From: Devosia yakushimensis
GTDB taxonomy: Bacteria; Pseudomonadota; Alphaproteobacteria; Rhizobiales; Devosiaceae
Direction of reading: 5' to 3'
NCBI RefSeq assembly: GCF_030159855.1
Contig: NZ_BSNG01000001.1
Coordinates: forward strand, 248,001-312,000
DNA length: 64,000 nt
Below the pieces are notes generated by a model, which saw only the letters and a program-made list of their open reading frames with translations, was not told where the DNA came from and searched no databases. The translations under genes were made by a program, and so were the position numbers. The number at the start of each line of letters is the position of its first letter. The first letter of the stretch is position 1. Below are positions 8,447-15,976 of this stretch, in pieces.

Positions 8447-9943
8447 ATGCGCATTATCGGCCATTTCATCGACGGCGTGGAAACTGCGGGCGAGAGCAAG
8501 CAATTTCAGGATGTGTTCAACCCGGCGACGGGCGATGTGCAGGCGCAGGTGGCGCTGGCCAATGCGGCCGATCTCAATGCAGCAGTAGCTTCGGCGGCGG
8601 CGGCGCAGCCCAAGTGGGCGGCGACCAATCCGCAGCGGCGGGCGCGGGTGTTTTTCAATTTCGTGGCGCTGATCAATCGCGACATGGAAGAGCTGGCGAC
8701 CCTGCTGAGCACCGAGCACGGCAAGACGGTGGACGACGCCAAGGGCGATATCGTGCGCGGGCTGGAAGTGGCGGAATTTGTGGCCGGGGCGCCGCATCTG
8801 CTCAAGGGGGAATTCACCGAAGGGGCCGGGCCGGGGATCGATATGTATTCGATGCGCCAGCCGGTGGGGATTGGCGCGGGCATTACCCCGTTCAACTTCC
8901 CGGCGATGATCCCGCTGTGGATGCTGGCGCCGGCCATCGCTGCGGGCAATGCGTTTATTCTCAAGCCCTCCGAGCGCGATCCTTCCGTGCCGGTGCGGCT
9001 GGCGCAGCTGGCGCTGGAGGCGGGGCTGCCCAAGGGGATTCTGAATGTCGTGCATGGCGGCAAGTCGGTGGTCGATGGCATCCTGGCCCATGACGATATC
9101 GCGGCCGTGTCCTTTGTCGGCTCGACGCCAATTGCCCGCTATGTCTATGGCACGGCGGCGGCGAACGGGAAGCGCGTGCAGGCCTTTGGCGGCGCCAAGA
9201 ACCACATGATCATCATGCCGGACGCCGATATCGAAAAGGCGGCCGATGCGCTGATGGGGGCCGGTTTTGGCTCGGCGGGCGAACGCTGCATGGCCGTGTC
9301 GGTGGCGGTGCCGGTGGGCGAAGCAACGGCAGACCGGATCGTTGCCGCGCTCAAGCCGCGCATCGAAAAGCTCAAGGTTGGGCCGGCGACGGACAAGGCC
9401 AGCGAAATGGGCCCGGTGATCACCAAGGCGGCCAAGGAGCGGATTCTTGGGCTGGTGGAAAAGGGCGTGGAGCAGGGGGCAACGCTGGCCGTGGATGGCC
9501 GTGGCTTCAGCCTGCAGGGCTATGAAGACGGCTATTTCGTTGGGCCGACGCTGTTCGACAATGTCACCGCCGAAATGGATATCTACAAGGAAGAGATTTT
9601 TGGGCCGGTGCTGTCTGTGGTGCGCTCCAAGACCTATGAGGATGCGCTCAAGCTGACCATGGACAATCCCTATGGCAATGGCACGGCGATCTTCACGCAA
9701 AATGGCGACGCGGCGCGCGACTTTGCCAGCCGGGTCAATGTGGGCATGGTGGGTATCAATGTGCCGGTGCCGGTGCCGCTCGCCTATCACAGCTTTGGCG
9801 GCTGGAAGGCGTCAGCGTTTGGCGATTTGAACCAGCATGGCATGGATTCGATCAAGTTCTGGACGCGCACCAAGACCGTGACGAGCCGTTGGCCGTCGGG
9901 AATCAAGGATGGGGCGGAATTCCAGATGCCGGTGATGAAGTAG
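8447..9943 (+). CDS. mmsA: CoA-acylating methylmalonate-semialdehyde dehydrogenase
   Basis: This enzyme oxidises methylmalonate semialdehyde (or malonate semialdehyde) with NAD and CoA to propionyl-CoA (or acetyl-CoA) and CO2, in valine, pyrimidine or inositol breakdown. It has 498 aa, the normal length. The aldehyde-dehydrogenase fold is clear: GITPFNFPAMIPLWM near residue 148, the cofactor loop VSFVGSTPIARYVY, and the catalytic cysteine in GSAGERCMAVSVAV near residue 284, as in MmsA/IolA proteins. The start at 8447 is set by AAGGGAG 7 nt upstream and by the canonical N-terminus GHFIDG; the frame is open further upstream but runs through the promoter. It is probably controlled by the divergent LysR regulator. 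Confidence 0.93.
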   Translation: MRIIGHFIDGVETAGESKQFQDVFNPATGDVQAQVALANAADLNAAVASAAAAQPKWAATNPQRRARVFFNFVALINRDMEELATLLSTEHGKTVDDAKGDIVRGLEVAEFVAGAPHLLKGEFTEGAGPGIDMYSMRQPVGIGAGITPFNFPAMIPLWMLAPAIAAGNAFILKPSERDPSVPVRLAQLALEAGLPKGILNVVHGGKSVVDGILAHDDIAAVSFVGSTPIARYVYGTAAANGKRVQAFGGAKNHMIIMPDADIEKAADALMGAGFGSAGERCMAVSVAVPVGEATADRIVAALKPRIEKLKVGPATDKASEMGPVITKAAKERILGLVEKGVEQGATLAVDGRGFSLQGYEDGYFVGPTLFDNVTAEMDIYKEEIFGPVLSVVRSKTYEDALKLTMDNPYGNGTAIFTQNGDAARDFASRVNVGMVGINVPVPVPLAYHSFGGWKASAFGDLNQHGMDSIKFWTRTKTVTSRWPSGIKDGAEFQMPVMK

Positions 9944-9978
9944 GGCGGCTCGGGCTTTTGTGGGCGGGGGGGATCGCA

Positions 9979-10135
9979 GACCCCCTCCCTGGCCCTCCCC
10001 GCAAGGGGGAGGGTGACATTGAGTTTGGGGCAGCATGTTGCCACGTCCCGCGAAGCGATCGAGTGTTGGGCACTATCCCGCTACACCCACAGGGTTCACC
10101 CTCCCCTTGACGGGGAGGGCTAGGGAGGGGTGATG
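9979..10135. repeat. Inverted repeat family B (paired)
   Basis: Arms near 9979-10016 and 10096-10135 pair through CCTCCC/GGGAGG and CCTCCCC/GGGGAGG blocks. The loop carries a GGGGCAGCATGTTGCC segment similar to those of other copies. The gap 9944-10335 between mmsA and the ETF:ubiquinone oxidoreductase gene (converging) holds this, a half copy and the element at 10251; I see no gene in it. Confidence 0.75.
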
Positions 10136-10180
10136 GGAGCCACGGTTTTGTGGCTTTGCCGGGGGATTGGGGCACTCAAC

Positions 10181-10215
10181 ACCCCCTCCCAACCTCCCCC
10201 GTCGAGGGGGAGGTG
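10181..10215. repeat. Half copy of repeat family B
   Basis: Single hairpin CCTCCCCC-GTCGA-GGGGGAGG in the mmsA/ETF-QO convergent gap. Confidence 0.6.
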
Positions 10216-10250
10216 CCGGGCCGGTGGGTGGGATGGGCTTGGTGCCACGA

Positions 10251-10279
10251 CCTCGTGGTTCGACAAGCTCACCATGAGG
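10251..10279. repeat. Short inverted repeat CCTCGTGGT/ACCATGAGG
   Basis: Nine-base arms with one G:T mismatch pair surround TCGACAAGCTC. It is the only copy I saw in the window. It lies 57 bp downstream of the ETF-QO stop codon and could act as a terminator hairpin, although no T-run follows. Confidence 0.5.
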
Positions 10280-10335
10280 TCTACTGGGGCGCTCGCGTAT
10301 TCGCCCCTAGAATGGTGGCTGGGCGCGATTGTACC

Positions 10336-12009
10336 CTACATATTCCCGTACATCGGGCCTTCGCCGCCCTGGGGCGGGACCCACGTAATATTCTGGTTGG
10401 GGTCTTTGATGTCGCAGGTTTTGCAGTGGACGCAATTGGCGGCGTTGATCTGGAAGCGGGGGCCGGTGGGGTCCTCGATCCATTCGTAAACGCCGGCGGG
10501 GCAGTAGCGCGCCGAAGGGCCGGCATAGATATCGTGTTCGGATGATTTTTGCAGCGCGGGAGCGGCGACCAGCAAATGGCTGGGTTGGTCTTCGCTGTGA
10601 TTGGTGTTGGAGATGAACACCGAGGCCAGGCGATCAAAGGTCAGCACGCCATCGGGCTTGGGATAGGCGATGGGCTGGTGGGCGCTGGCGGGGTGGAGCG
10701 TGGCGGAATCGGGCTTGCCATGGGCGAGCGTGCCGAAGGGGGACCAGCCGTTGAGCAGGGTGGTCAGCCACATGTCGATACCGGCCAGCGCTATGCCAAA
10801 GATGGTGCCGAAGCGGGACCAGAGCGGTTTGACGTTGCGGACGGGATTGAGGTCGCGGCCGATGGGGCCGCTGCGCCAGTTGGCTTCGTATTCCGTCAGT
10901 TCGTCGCCGGAGCGGCCGGCGCTGAGGGCGGCGAGGGCTGCGTCGGCGGCCTCGATGCCCGAGAGCACGGCATTATGGCTGCCCTTGATGCGCGGCAGAT
11001 TGGTGAAGCCGGCGGCGCAGCCGAGCAGCGCTCCGCCGGGGAAGGTCAGCTTGGGCACCGATTGATAGCCGCCTTCGGTGATGGCGCGGGCGCCATAGCT
11101 GAGGCGGGTGCCGCCGGCGAAGGTTTTGGCGATGGCCGGGTGGGTTTTGAAGCGCTGGAATTCTTCGTAGGGCGAGAGATAGGGATTGGCGTAATTGAGG
11201 TGGACGACGAGGCCCACGGCGACCTTGTTGTCCTCCAGATGATAGAGGAAGCTGCCGCCGCCGGTGCTATTATCGAGGGGCCAGCCGAAGCTGTGCTGGA
11301 CGAGGCCCTTCTGGTGGTTTTCCGGCGCGACTTCCCAGATTTCCTTGAGGCCGAGGCCGAATTTTGGGGGCTCATGGCCCTGATCGAGCCCGAAACGGGC
11401 GATGGCCAGCTTGCTCAATGAGCCGCGGGCGCCTTCGGCCAGCAGCACATATTTGCCGAGCAGGGCCATGCCGCGGGCGAAATTGGGGCCGGGCGTGCCG
11501 TCGCGCTCAAGGCCCATATCACCGGTGGCGACGCCGATAACGGCGCCATTGTCATAGAGCAATTCGGCGGCGGCGAAGCCGGGATAGATTTCGACGCCCA
11601 GCGCCATGGCCTTGTCGGCCAGCCAGCGGCAGACTTCGCCCAGCGAGACGATGAAATTGCCGTGGTTGTGCATCAGCGGCGGCATGAGGCGCATCAGCCA
11701 GGCGGGGATGGCGGTGGCGCTGGTCTTGCCGAGAAAAAGGAAGCGGTCCTGGGTGACCGGCGTGCGGAAGGGGTGGTCGGGTTCGTCGCGCCAACCAGGC
11801 AGCAGCGCATCGATGCCGATGGGATCGACGACGGCGCCTGAAATGATGTGGGCACCCACTTCGGCGCCTTTTTCGAGCACGACGACGGCAAGATCGGGAT
11901 TGGATTGCTTGAGGCGGATGGCGGCGGCGAGGCCGGCCGGGCCGGCGCCGACGATGACGACGTCGAAGGCCATGCTTTCGCGGCCATTAAGACCATCCGT
12001 ATCCGTCAT
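10336..12009 (-). CDS. etfQO: Electron transfer flavoprotein:ubiquinone oxidoreductase
   Basis: This enzyme passes electrons from reduced electron-transfer flavoprotein to ubiquinone at the inner membrane, serving fatty-acid and amino-acid dehydrogenases. It has 557 aa, normal for ETF-QO. The N-terminal FAD site is VVIVGAGPAGLAAAIRL, followed by the family segment EKGAEVGAHIISGAV. The C-terminal 4Fe-4S cluster cysteines are visible in ARYCPAGVYEW and NCVHCKTCDIKDP, and the chain ends in the typical GGEGPMYGNM region. The ATG at 12009 is chosen over a TTG 18 nt upstream. The neighbouring mmsA and GMC genes suggest an amino-acid catabolism setting, but the gene stands alone on its strand. Confidence 0.95.
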   Translation of the reverse strand: MTDTDGLNGRESMAFDVVIVGAGPAGLAAAIRLKQSNPDLAVVVLEKGAEVGAHIISGAVVDPIGIDALLPGWRDEPDHPFRTPVTQDRFLFLGKTSATAIPAWLMRLMPPLMHNHGNFIVSLGEVCRWLADKAMALGVEIYPGFAAAELLYDNGAVIGVATGDMGLERDGTPGPNFARGMALLGKYVLLAEGARGSLSKLAIARFGLDQGHEPPKFGLGLKEIWEVAPENHQKGLVQHSFGWPLDNSTGGGSFLYHLEDNKVAVGLVVHLNYANPYLSPYEEFQRFKTHPAIAKTFAGGTRLSYGARAITEGGYQSVPKLTFPGGALLGCAAGFTNLPRIKGSHNAVLSGIEAADAALAALSAGRSGDELTEYEANWRSGPIGRDLNPVRNVKPLWSRFGTIFGIALAGIDMWLTTLLNGWSPFGTLAHGKPDSATLHPASAHQPIAYPKPDGVLTFDRLASVFISNTNHSEDQPSHLLVAAPALQKSSEHDIYAGPSARYCPAGVYEWIEDPTGPRFQINAANCVHCKTCDIKDPNQNITWVPPQGGEGPMYGNM

Positions 12010-12192
12010 CCCGACCTGTTCCCGCAAGTGTTCTCAACGGTGCCCAATTAGCAGCAATGGGACCGCTTGGCCCGCATTTTCTGCGCCGCTTGGCCCTGGA
12101 AGCGCGAGAAGAAAAACTTCGTTGGGTGGGGCGGGGTGGGGGCGTAGCATTGCCTGGTCTTCTACGTATTTCCCCCTGCCGAGAGTTTTTCC

Positions 12193-12693
12193 ATGTCTCA
12201 TGCTGCGACACCCGAACAGGTCATTGATATCCGCACCTTCTGGCAGGCGGTGGGCCTGCGGGCGGTGGGCACGGCCATTGTGACGGCCGAGGCGGGGGAT
12301 GGTCCGCGCGGGTTTCTGGCGCTGTCGGCAACGCATCTGACGGCCGAGCCGCCGCTGATGATGATCTCGGTCGATAAGAAAACCTCGGCGCTGCAGACCA
12401 TTCTCGATGCAGGGCATTTTGCCATCAATTATCTGGCGGGCGGGCAGGCGGACCTGGTCGGGCCATTTGGCGGCAAGGGTGATCTCAAGGGCGCGGACCG
12501 GTTTCAGATGGGGCGTTGGGGCAGGCTGGCGACGGGGGCGCCGGCGCTGGACGGGGCAGCGGGCGTGATCGATTGCCGCCTCGAAGAGGTGATCGAGCGG
12601 TTTGGCACCGCCATTGTTATCGGCCGGGTGGTGGCGTTCAGCGCAACGCCCGATGTGACCCCGCTGGTGTCCTATAAGGGCGGAACCCTGTGA
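12193..12693 (+). CDS. Flavin reductase family protein (FMN-binding split barrel)
   Basis: This 166-aa protein has the features of NAD(P)H:flavin reductases of the HpaC/DIM6 type, which supply reduced flavin to monooxygenases. The domain runs from about residue 18, with AVGTAIVTAEAGDGPRGFLALSATHLTAEPPLMMISVDKKTSA, then GHFAINYLAGGQ near residue 77, all typical of the FMN-binding split barrel. There is no signal peptide. It is divergent from ETF-QO and lies 91 bp ahead of the LacI gene. No partner monooxygenase is adjacent, so its role is open. Confidence 0.85.
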   Translation: MSHAATPEQVIDIRTFWQAVGLRAVGTAIVTAEAGDGPRGFLALSATHLTAEPPLMMISVDKKTSALQTILDAGHFAINYLAGGQADLVGPFGGKGDLKGADRFQMGRWGRLATGAPALDGAAGVIDCRLEEVIERFGTAIVIGRVVAFSATPDVTPLVSYKGGTL

Positions 12694-12738
12694 CTCCGCG
12701 AGCATAAATTGCAGCGAGGGCTTGCATTGCTCAAAAAA

Positions 12739-12751
12739 CGCAAATATTGCG
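12739..12751. promoter_or_regulatory. Inverted repeat CGCAA-N3-TTGCG ahead of LacI gene
   Basis: A small inverted repeat 33 bp before the LacI start, sharing the TTGCG core with the cluster at 13897-13924. It may be an autoregulatory site; this is inference from shared sequence and position. Confidence 0.35.
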
Positions 12752-12784
12752 TAGGGAGGCAATACTGCCCATCGGAATCGCGAA

Positions 12785-13786
12785 GTGGCCCCGCAGCGGC
12801 GCGCAAACCAGTCAGATATAGCCGAGCGCCTTGGTGTTTCGGTCAGCACGGTATCGCGGGCGCTGGCCAATGAAATCGGGATCAGCGATGCCGTGCGACG
12901 CGATGTGCAGCGCACGGCCCGGGCGCTGGGTTACAAGAGCAAGCATGGCAATGGCCCGGCCGGGGGCAAGCGCGCGGTGGCCCTGGTGCCGCTGGGGAGT
13001 GCGACAAGCGGGCTATCCGGGTTCTATTTCGGCATTGTCGAGGGCATGCGCGCCCAGGCCGCCGAAGCCGGCATGGTGCTGGACGTGCGGCTGGTCAATG
13101 AATCGGTGGTGACGCTGGAGCTGATCAAGAAGCAGCTTTTGCTGACCAATTCGGAAGGCGTGCTGCTGGCCGGGATCGATGCCTGGGACGGGCTCGTGCA
13201 GTGGTCGGCCGAGGCCGATTGTCCGGTGGTGCTGGTCAATGGCGCTGATCCCAAAATGCAGATCAGCGGCGCGGCGCCGGCCAATTTCTACGGCGCCTTC
13301 ATGGCGACGCAGCGGCTGATCGATGCCGGGCACAGGCAGATCCTGCATTATGGGCAGAGGCACCGGGCGACGCTGCTGCAGCGCCAGCGCGGCTTTCAGG
13401 CCGCAATCGCTGCCAATCCGGGCGTGACGGGCAAGATTGTCTACAATTCGGAATGCCCGACGGCCCAGCTGCTGGCCGATCTGCTGGCCGGGATTCATGA
13501 TGTGACGGCGGTTTTCAGCTGGAACGATATCGCGGCCGTCGAAATGCTTGGCGGGCTCTATGCTCCTGACAGTCCCCTGCCAAAGGGCTTTTCGATCATC
13601 GGGTTCGACGACCTGCCGCTGGCGGGCATTGCCACGCCGCGGCTCAGCACGATTGGTGTCGATCGCGAGGCGATCGGTCGATCGGCGGTGCGGCTGTTGA
13701 TGCAGCAGATGGATGGCGAGCGCGCCGTACAGCAGGTGGAAACCGGCGTCAGCATGGTCGATGGCGAGACGGTGTTCTCGCTCTGA
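12785..13786 (+). CDS. LacI-family transcriptional regulator
   Basis: This is a sugar-responsive repressor, 333 aa, the normal LacI length. The N-terminal helix-turn-helix (QSDIAERLGVSVSTVSRALA, about residues 9-28) and hinge region (ALGY near 52) are clear, followed by a type I periplasmic-binding-like effector domain ending in FSIIGFDDLPLAGIATPRLSTI. The start is GTG at 12785. It directly precedes the heparinase/ABC importer operon in the same direction, and a triple repeat with a central-CG palindrome (13897-13924) lies between them. It most likely represses that operon and responds to an imported saccharide. Confidence 0.93.
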   Translation: MAPQRRANQSDIAERLGVSVSTVSRALANEIGISDAVRRDVQRTARALGYKSKHGNGPAGGKRAVALVPLGSATSGLSGFYFGIVEGMRAQAAEAGMVLDVRLVNESVVTLELIKKQLLLTNSEGVLLAGIDAWDGLVQWSAEADCPVVLVNGADPKMQISGAAPANFYGAFMATQRLIDAGHRQILHYGQRHRATLLQRQRGFQAAIAANPGVTGKIVYNSECPTAQLLADLLAGIHDVTAVFSWNDIAAVEMLGGLYAPDSPLPKGFSIIGFDDLPLAGIATPRLSTIGVDREAIGRSAVRLLMQQMDGERAVQQVETGVSMVDGETVFSL

Positions 13787-13896
13787 CTTCGCCTCGTTTT
13801 CCCTAGTAGTCTTCCCCATTTCTGGACCCGGCCGGCGCGGTTTTCCCACGCCGGTGCCGGCGCATCTCCTTGGCTCGTCGAGAGAAAATGAATGAA

Positions 13897-13924
13897 TTTG
13901 CGTAATTTGCGCTATTTGCGCAAA
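13897..13924. promoter_or_regulatory. Three 9-bp direct repeats ending in a perfect palindrome: candidate LacI operator
   Basis: TTTGCG recurs exactly every 9 bp at 13897, 13906 and 13915 (units TTTGCGTAA, TTTGCGCTA, TTTGCGCAA). The last unit forms the perfect 10-bp palindrome TTTGCGCAAA at 13915-13924, with flanking GC pairs at 13911-13912 and 13927-13928. A central CG is typical of LacI-family operators. A weak -35-like TTGATT follows at 13929, with AT-rich DNA to about 13955. Binding by the LacI protein at 12785 is inferred. Confidence 0.55.
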
Positions 13925-14035
13925 GTGCTTGATTTTGCAAATTTTGTGAAATAGCGTGACCACATTGCGCTGGACCGCAAGAATGGCCGCCCCGAGCGAC
14001 CTGGAGTCCGGCCAGGGTGGATGCGGGAGAGCGAC

Positions 14036-15856
14036 ATGGACTTGCGGCGCTGGAACGTCAAACATGTTCGCATGACGCTGGAAGGCGTTGCCGGTTTTGC
14101 GCCTTTTGCGCGCGAGGCCGCAGACGTCGCGGCCCTTCGTGCAGGGCTGGGGCAGGCGGCGGTGGCCAATCTGCTGGAACGGGCCCGGACCGATATCGGT
14201 GCACCCATTCCCGCGCTGCCGGCCGAACTTTATCTCGAATTTCAGCGCAGTGGACGGCGTGAGGGCTATGAGGATGCGCAGCGCGAGCGGCGCAATATGC
14301 TCTATCGGCTGACGCTGGCCGAATGGCTGGAGCAAAGCGGGGAATTCGTGCCGGCGGTGGAAAACCTGCTCTGGGCACGGCTGGAGGAAACCAACTGGGC
14401 CTGGCCGGCACATGCCAGGGGCCTCGATTTTCCCGATCGGCCCACGGTGGACCTGGCCGCGGCGATGACGGCGCTCGACCTGGCCGAAACCGATTACCTG
14501 CTGGGCGATAAGCTCTCGCCGCAATTGCGGGCGCGCATCCGCAGCGAGACGAACCGGCGGACGATTGCCCCGTTTCTGAAGCGCAACGATCATTGGTGGC
14601 TGCATACGACGCCGGCCAAGCAGGTCAACAATTGGACCGCGGTGTGCGTGGCCGGCGTGGTTGGGGCGGCATGTTATTTCGAAACCGACCTGGATCGGCT
14701 GGCCGAAATCATCGCGCGGGGGCTGCATAGCCTGGCCGATTATCTCGAGACATTCGACAGCCAGGGCGGATCGTCCGAGGGGCCGGATTATTGGTCCTAT
14801 GGCTTTGGCAATTATGTGGTTTTGGCGCATCTGCTGAAGGAGCGCACCGGCGGCAAGATCGACCTATTGGCGCTGCCCATGGTGCGCGAGATTGCGCAAT
14901 TCCCGGTGCGCACGGTGTTGACGCAGGGGGTATGGGCGAGTTTTTCGGATTCCGACAGCAATCCGAATTTCCATCCTGGCCTGTTGTCCTATCTGGCCAA
15001 AAACCTCGATCTGCCGGCGCTGACCGAACTGGGCATGCGCAATGATTTTGGCGTGGAGATTTTCAACCAGTTCGTCTGGCCGCTGCGCCAATATGCCTGG
15101 CCGCTGCCGGACAAGGCGGTGGCTTTTGGTGGCACCGACCATGACTGGTTTGCCGATATGGGGTGGATGATTTGCCGGCTCGATCCCACTGATCCCAAAT
15201 CGCTGCGGCTGGCCATCAAGGGCGGTCATAACGACGAGATGCACAACCAGAACGATGTCGGCTCGCTGATCGTGGTGCAGAACGGCAGGGTCGTGCTGAC
15301 AGATCCGGGCCGGGGGCGCTATTCCAAGGCCTATTTCGGGCCTGAGCGCTACGCCAATATCATGACCTCTTCGCGCGGCCATTCGGTGCCGGTGGTCAAT
15401 GGGTTCGAACAGGCCGAAGGCGCCGAGCGCGCCGCCAGGGTGCTGGTCCATTCTAATGGCGCCGCGCGGGACGAACTGGCGCTGGAAATGGCGGCGGCCT
15501 ATCCGCCCGAGGCAGGGCTCAATCAATTGCAGCGGACGATTGCGTTCGACCGCCAGGCGCCGGGCGGCAGGATCGCGCTCAAGGACAGTTTTGCCTTTGC
15601 CAATGGCGGCGGGGCTTTCCAATCCGTGCTGGTAACGCCGCTGGCCGTTGAAATCGGTGCCGGCGAAGTGCGGATCGGGGGGCCGGATGGCGGCGTCAAG
15701 GTCGCGTTCGACGCCGGGCAGGTCGAGGTATCAACCGAACATCATGCCGGGGTGGAAAAGCAATATGCCCCCCCGGTCGATCTCACTCGCGTCCTGTTTT
15801 CAGCCAGAGGGAAGGCGGGGCAGGGCGAAGTGGCCCTCGACATCACTCCCATCTGA
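14036..15856 (+). CDS. Heparinase II/III family protein (probable oligosaccharide lyase)
   Basis: This 606-aa protein has the two-part layout of heparinase II/III lyases: an alpha-helical toroid (to about residue 360) and a C-terminal beta-sandwich. The lyase-type motif is seen in LAIKGGHNDEMHNQNDVGSL near residue 400, followed by VLTDPGRGRYSKAYFG. In place of the usual HxHxD the sequence reads HNQND. No signal peptide is present, so it should act in the cytoplasm on imported oligosaccharides containing uronic acid. The start at 14036 has GGGAGAG upstream; an ATG at 14021 is an alternative. It is followed after 120 bp by the transporter binding protein. Confidence 0.85.
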   Translation: MDLRRWNVKHVRMTLEGVAGFAPFAREAADVAALRAGLGQAAVANLLERARTDIGAPIPALPAELYLEFQRSGRREGYEDAQRERRNMLYRLTLAEWLEQSGEFVPAVENLLWARLEETNWAWPAHARGLDFPDRPTVDLAAAMTALDLAETDYLLGDKLSPQLRARIRSETNRRTIAPFLKRNDHWWLHTTPAKQVNNWTAVCVAGVVGAACYFETDLDRLAEIIARGLHSLADYLETFDSQGGSSEGPDYWSYGFGNYVVLAHLLKERTGGKIDLLALPMVREIAQFPVRTVLTQGVWASFSDSDSNPNFHPGLLSYLAKNLDLPALTELGMRNDFGVEIFNQFVWPLRQYAWPLPDKAVAFGGTDHDWFADMGWMICRLDPTDPKSLRLAIKGGHNDEMHNQNDVGSLIVVQNGRVVLTDPGRGRYSKAYFGPERYANIMTSSRGHSVPVVNGFEQAEGAERAARVLVHSNGAARDELALEMAAAYPPEAGLNQLQRTIAFDRQAPGGRIALKDSFAFANGGGAFQSVLVTPLAVEIGAGEVRIGGPDGGVKVAFDAGQVEVSTEHHAGVEKQYAPPVDLTRVLFSARGKAGQGEVALDITPI

Positions 15857-15976
15857 GCGATGTCGGGACAAAGAGCGGCAGGAGGCAAGGCTTTGCGTCC
15901 TGCGGGGCGGCTCGATTGCTGCTCATTCGTGGAGGAATAACCCCGGCGCAAACGTTCCGGGCAAGGGAGGACCATA

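Noticed and set aside
10130..10545. Short open frames in the mmsA/ETF-QO gap
   Set aside because: They translate family B repeats and the complement of the ETF-QO end.
13013..14830. 605-codon open frame on the minus strand across the LacI and heparinase genes
   Set aside because: It spans two well-supported genes and their regulatory gap, with an Arg/His/Pro-rich translation typical of complement frames.
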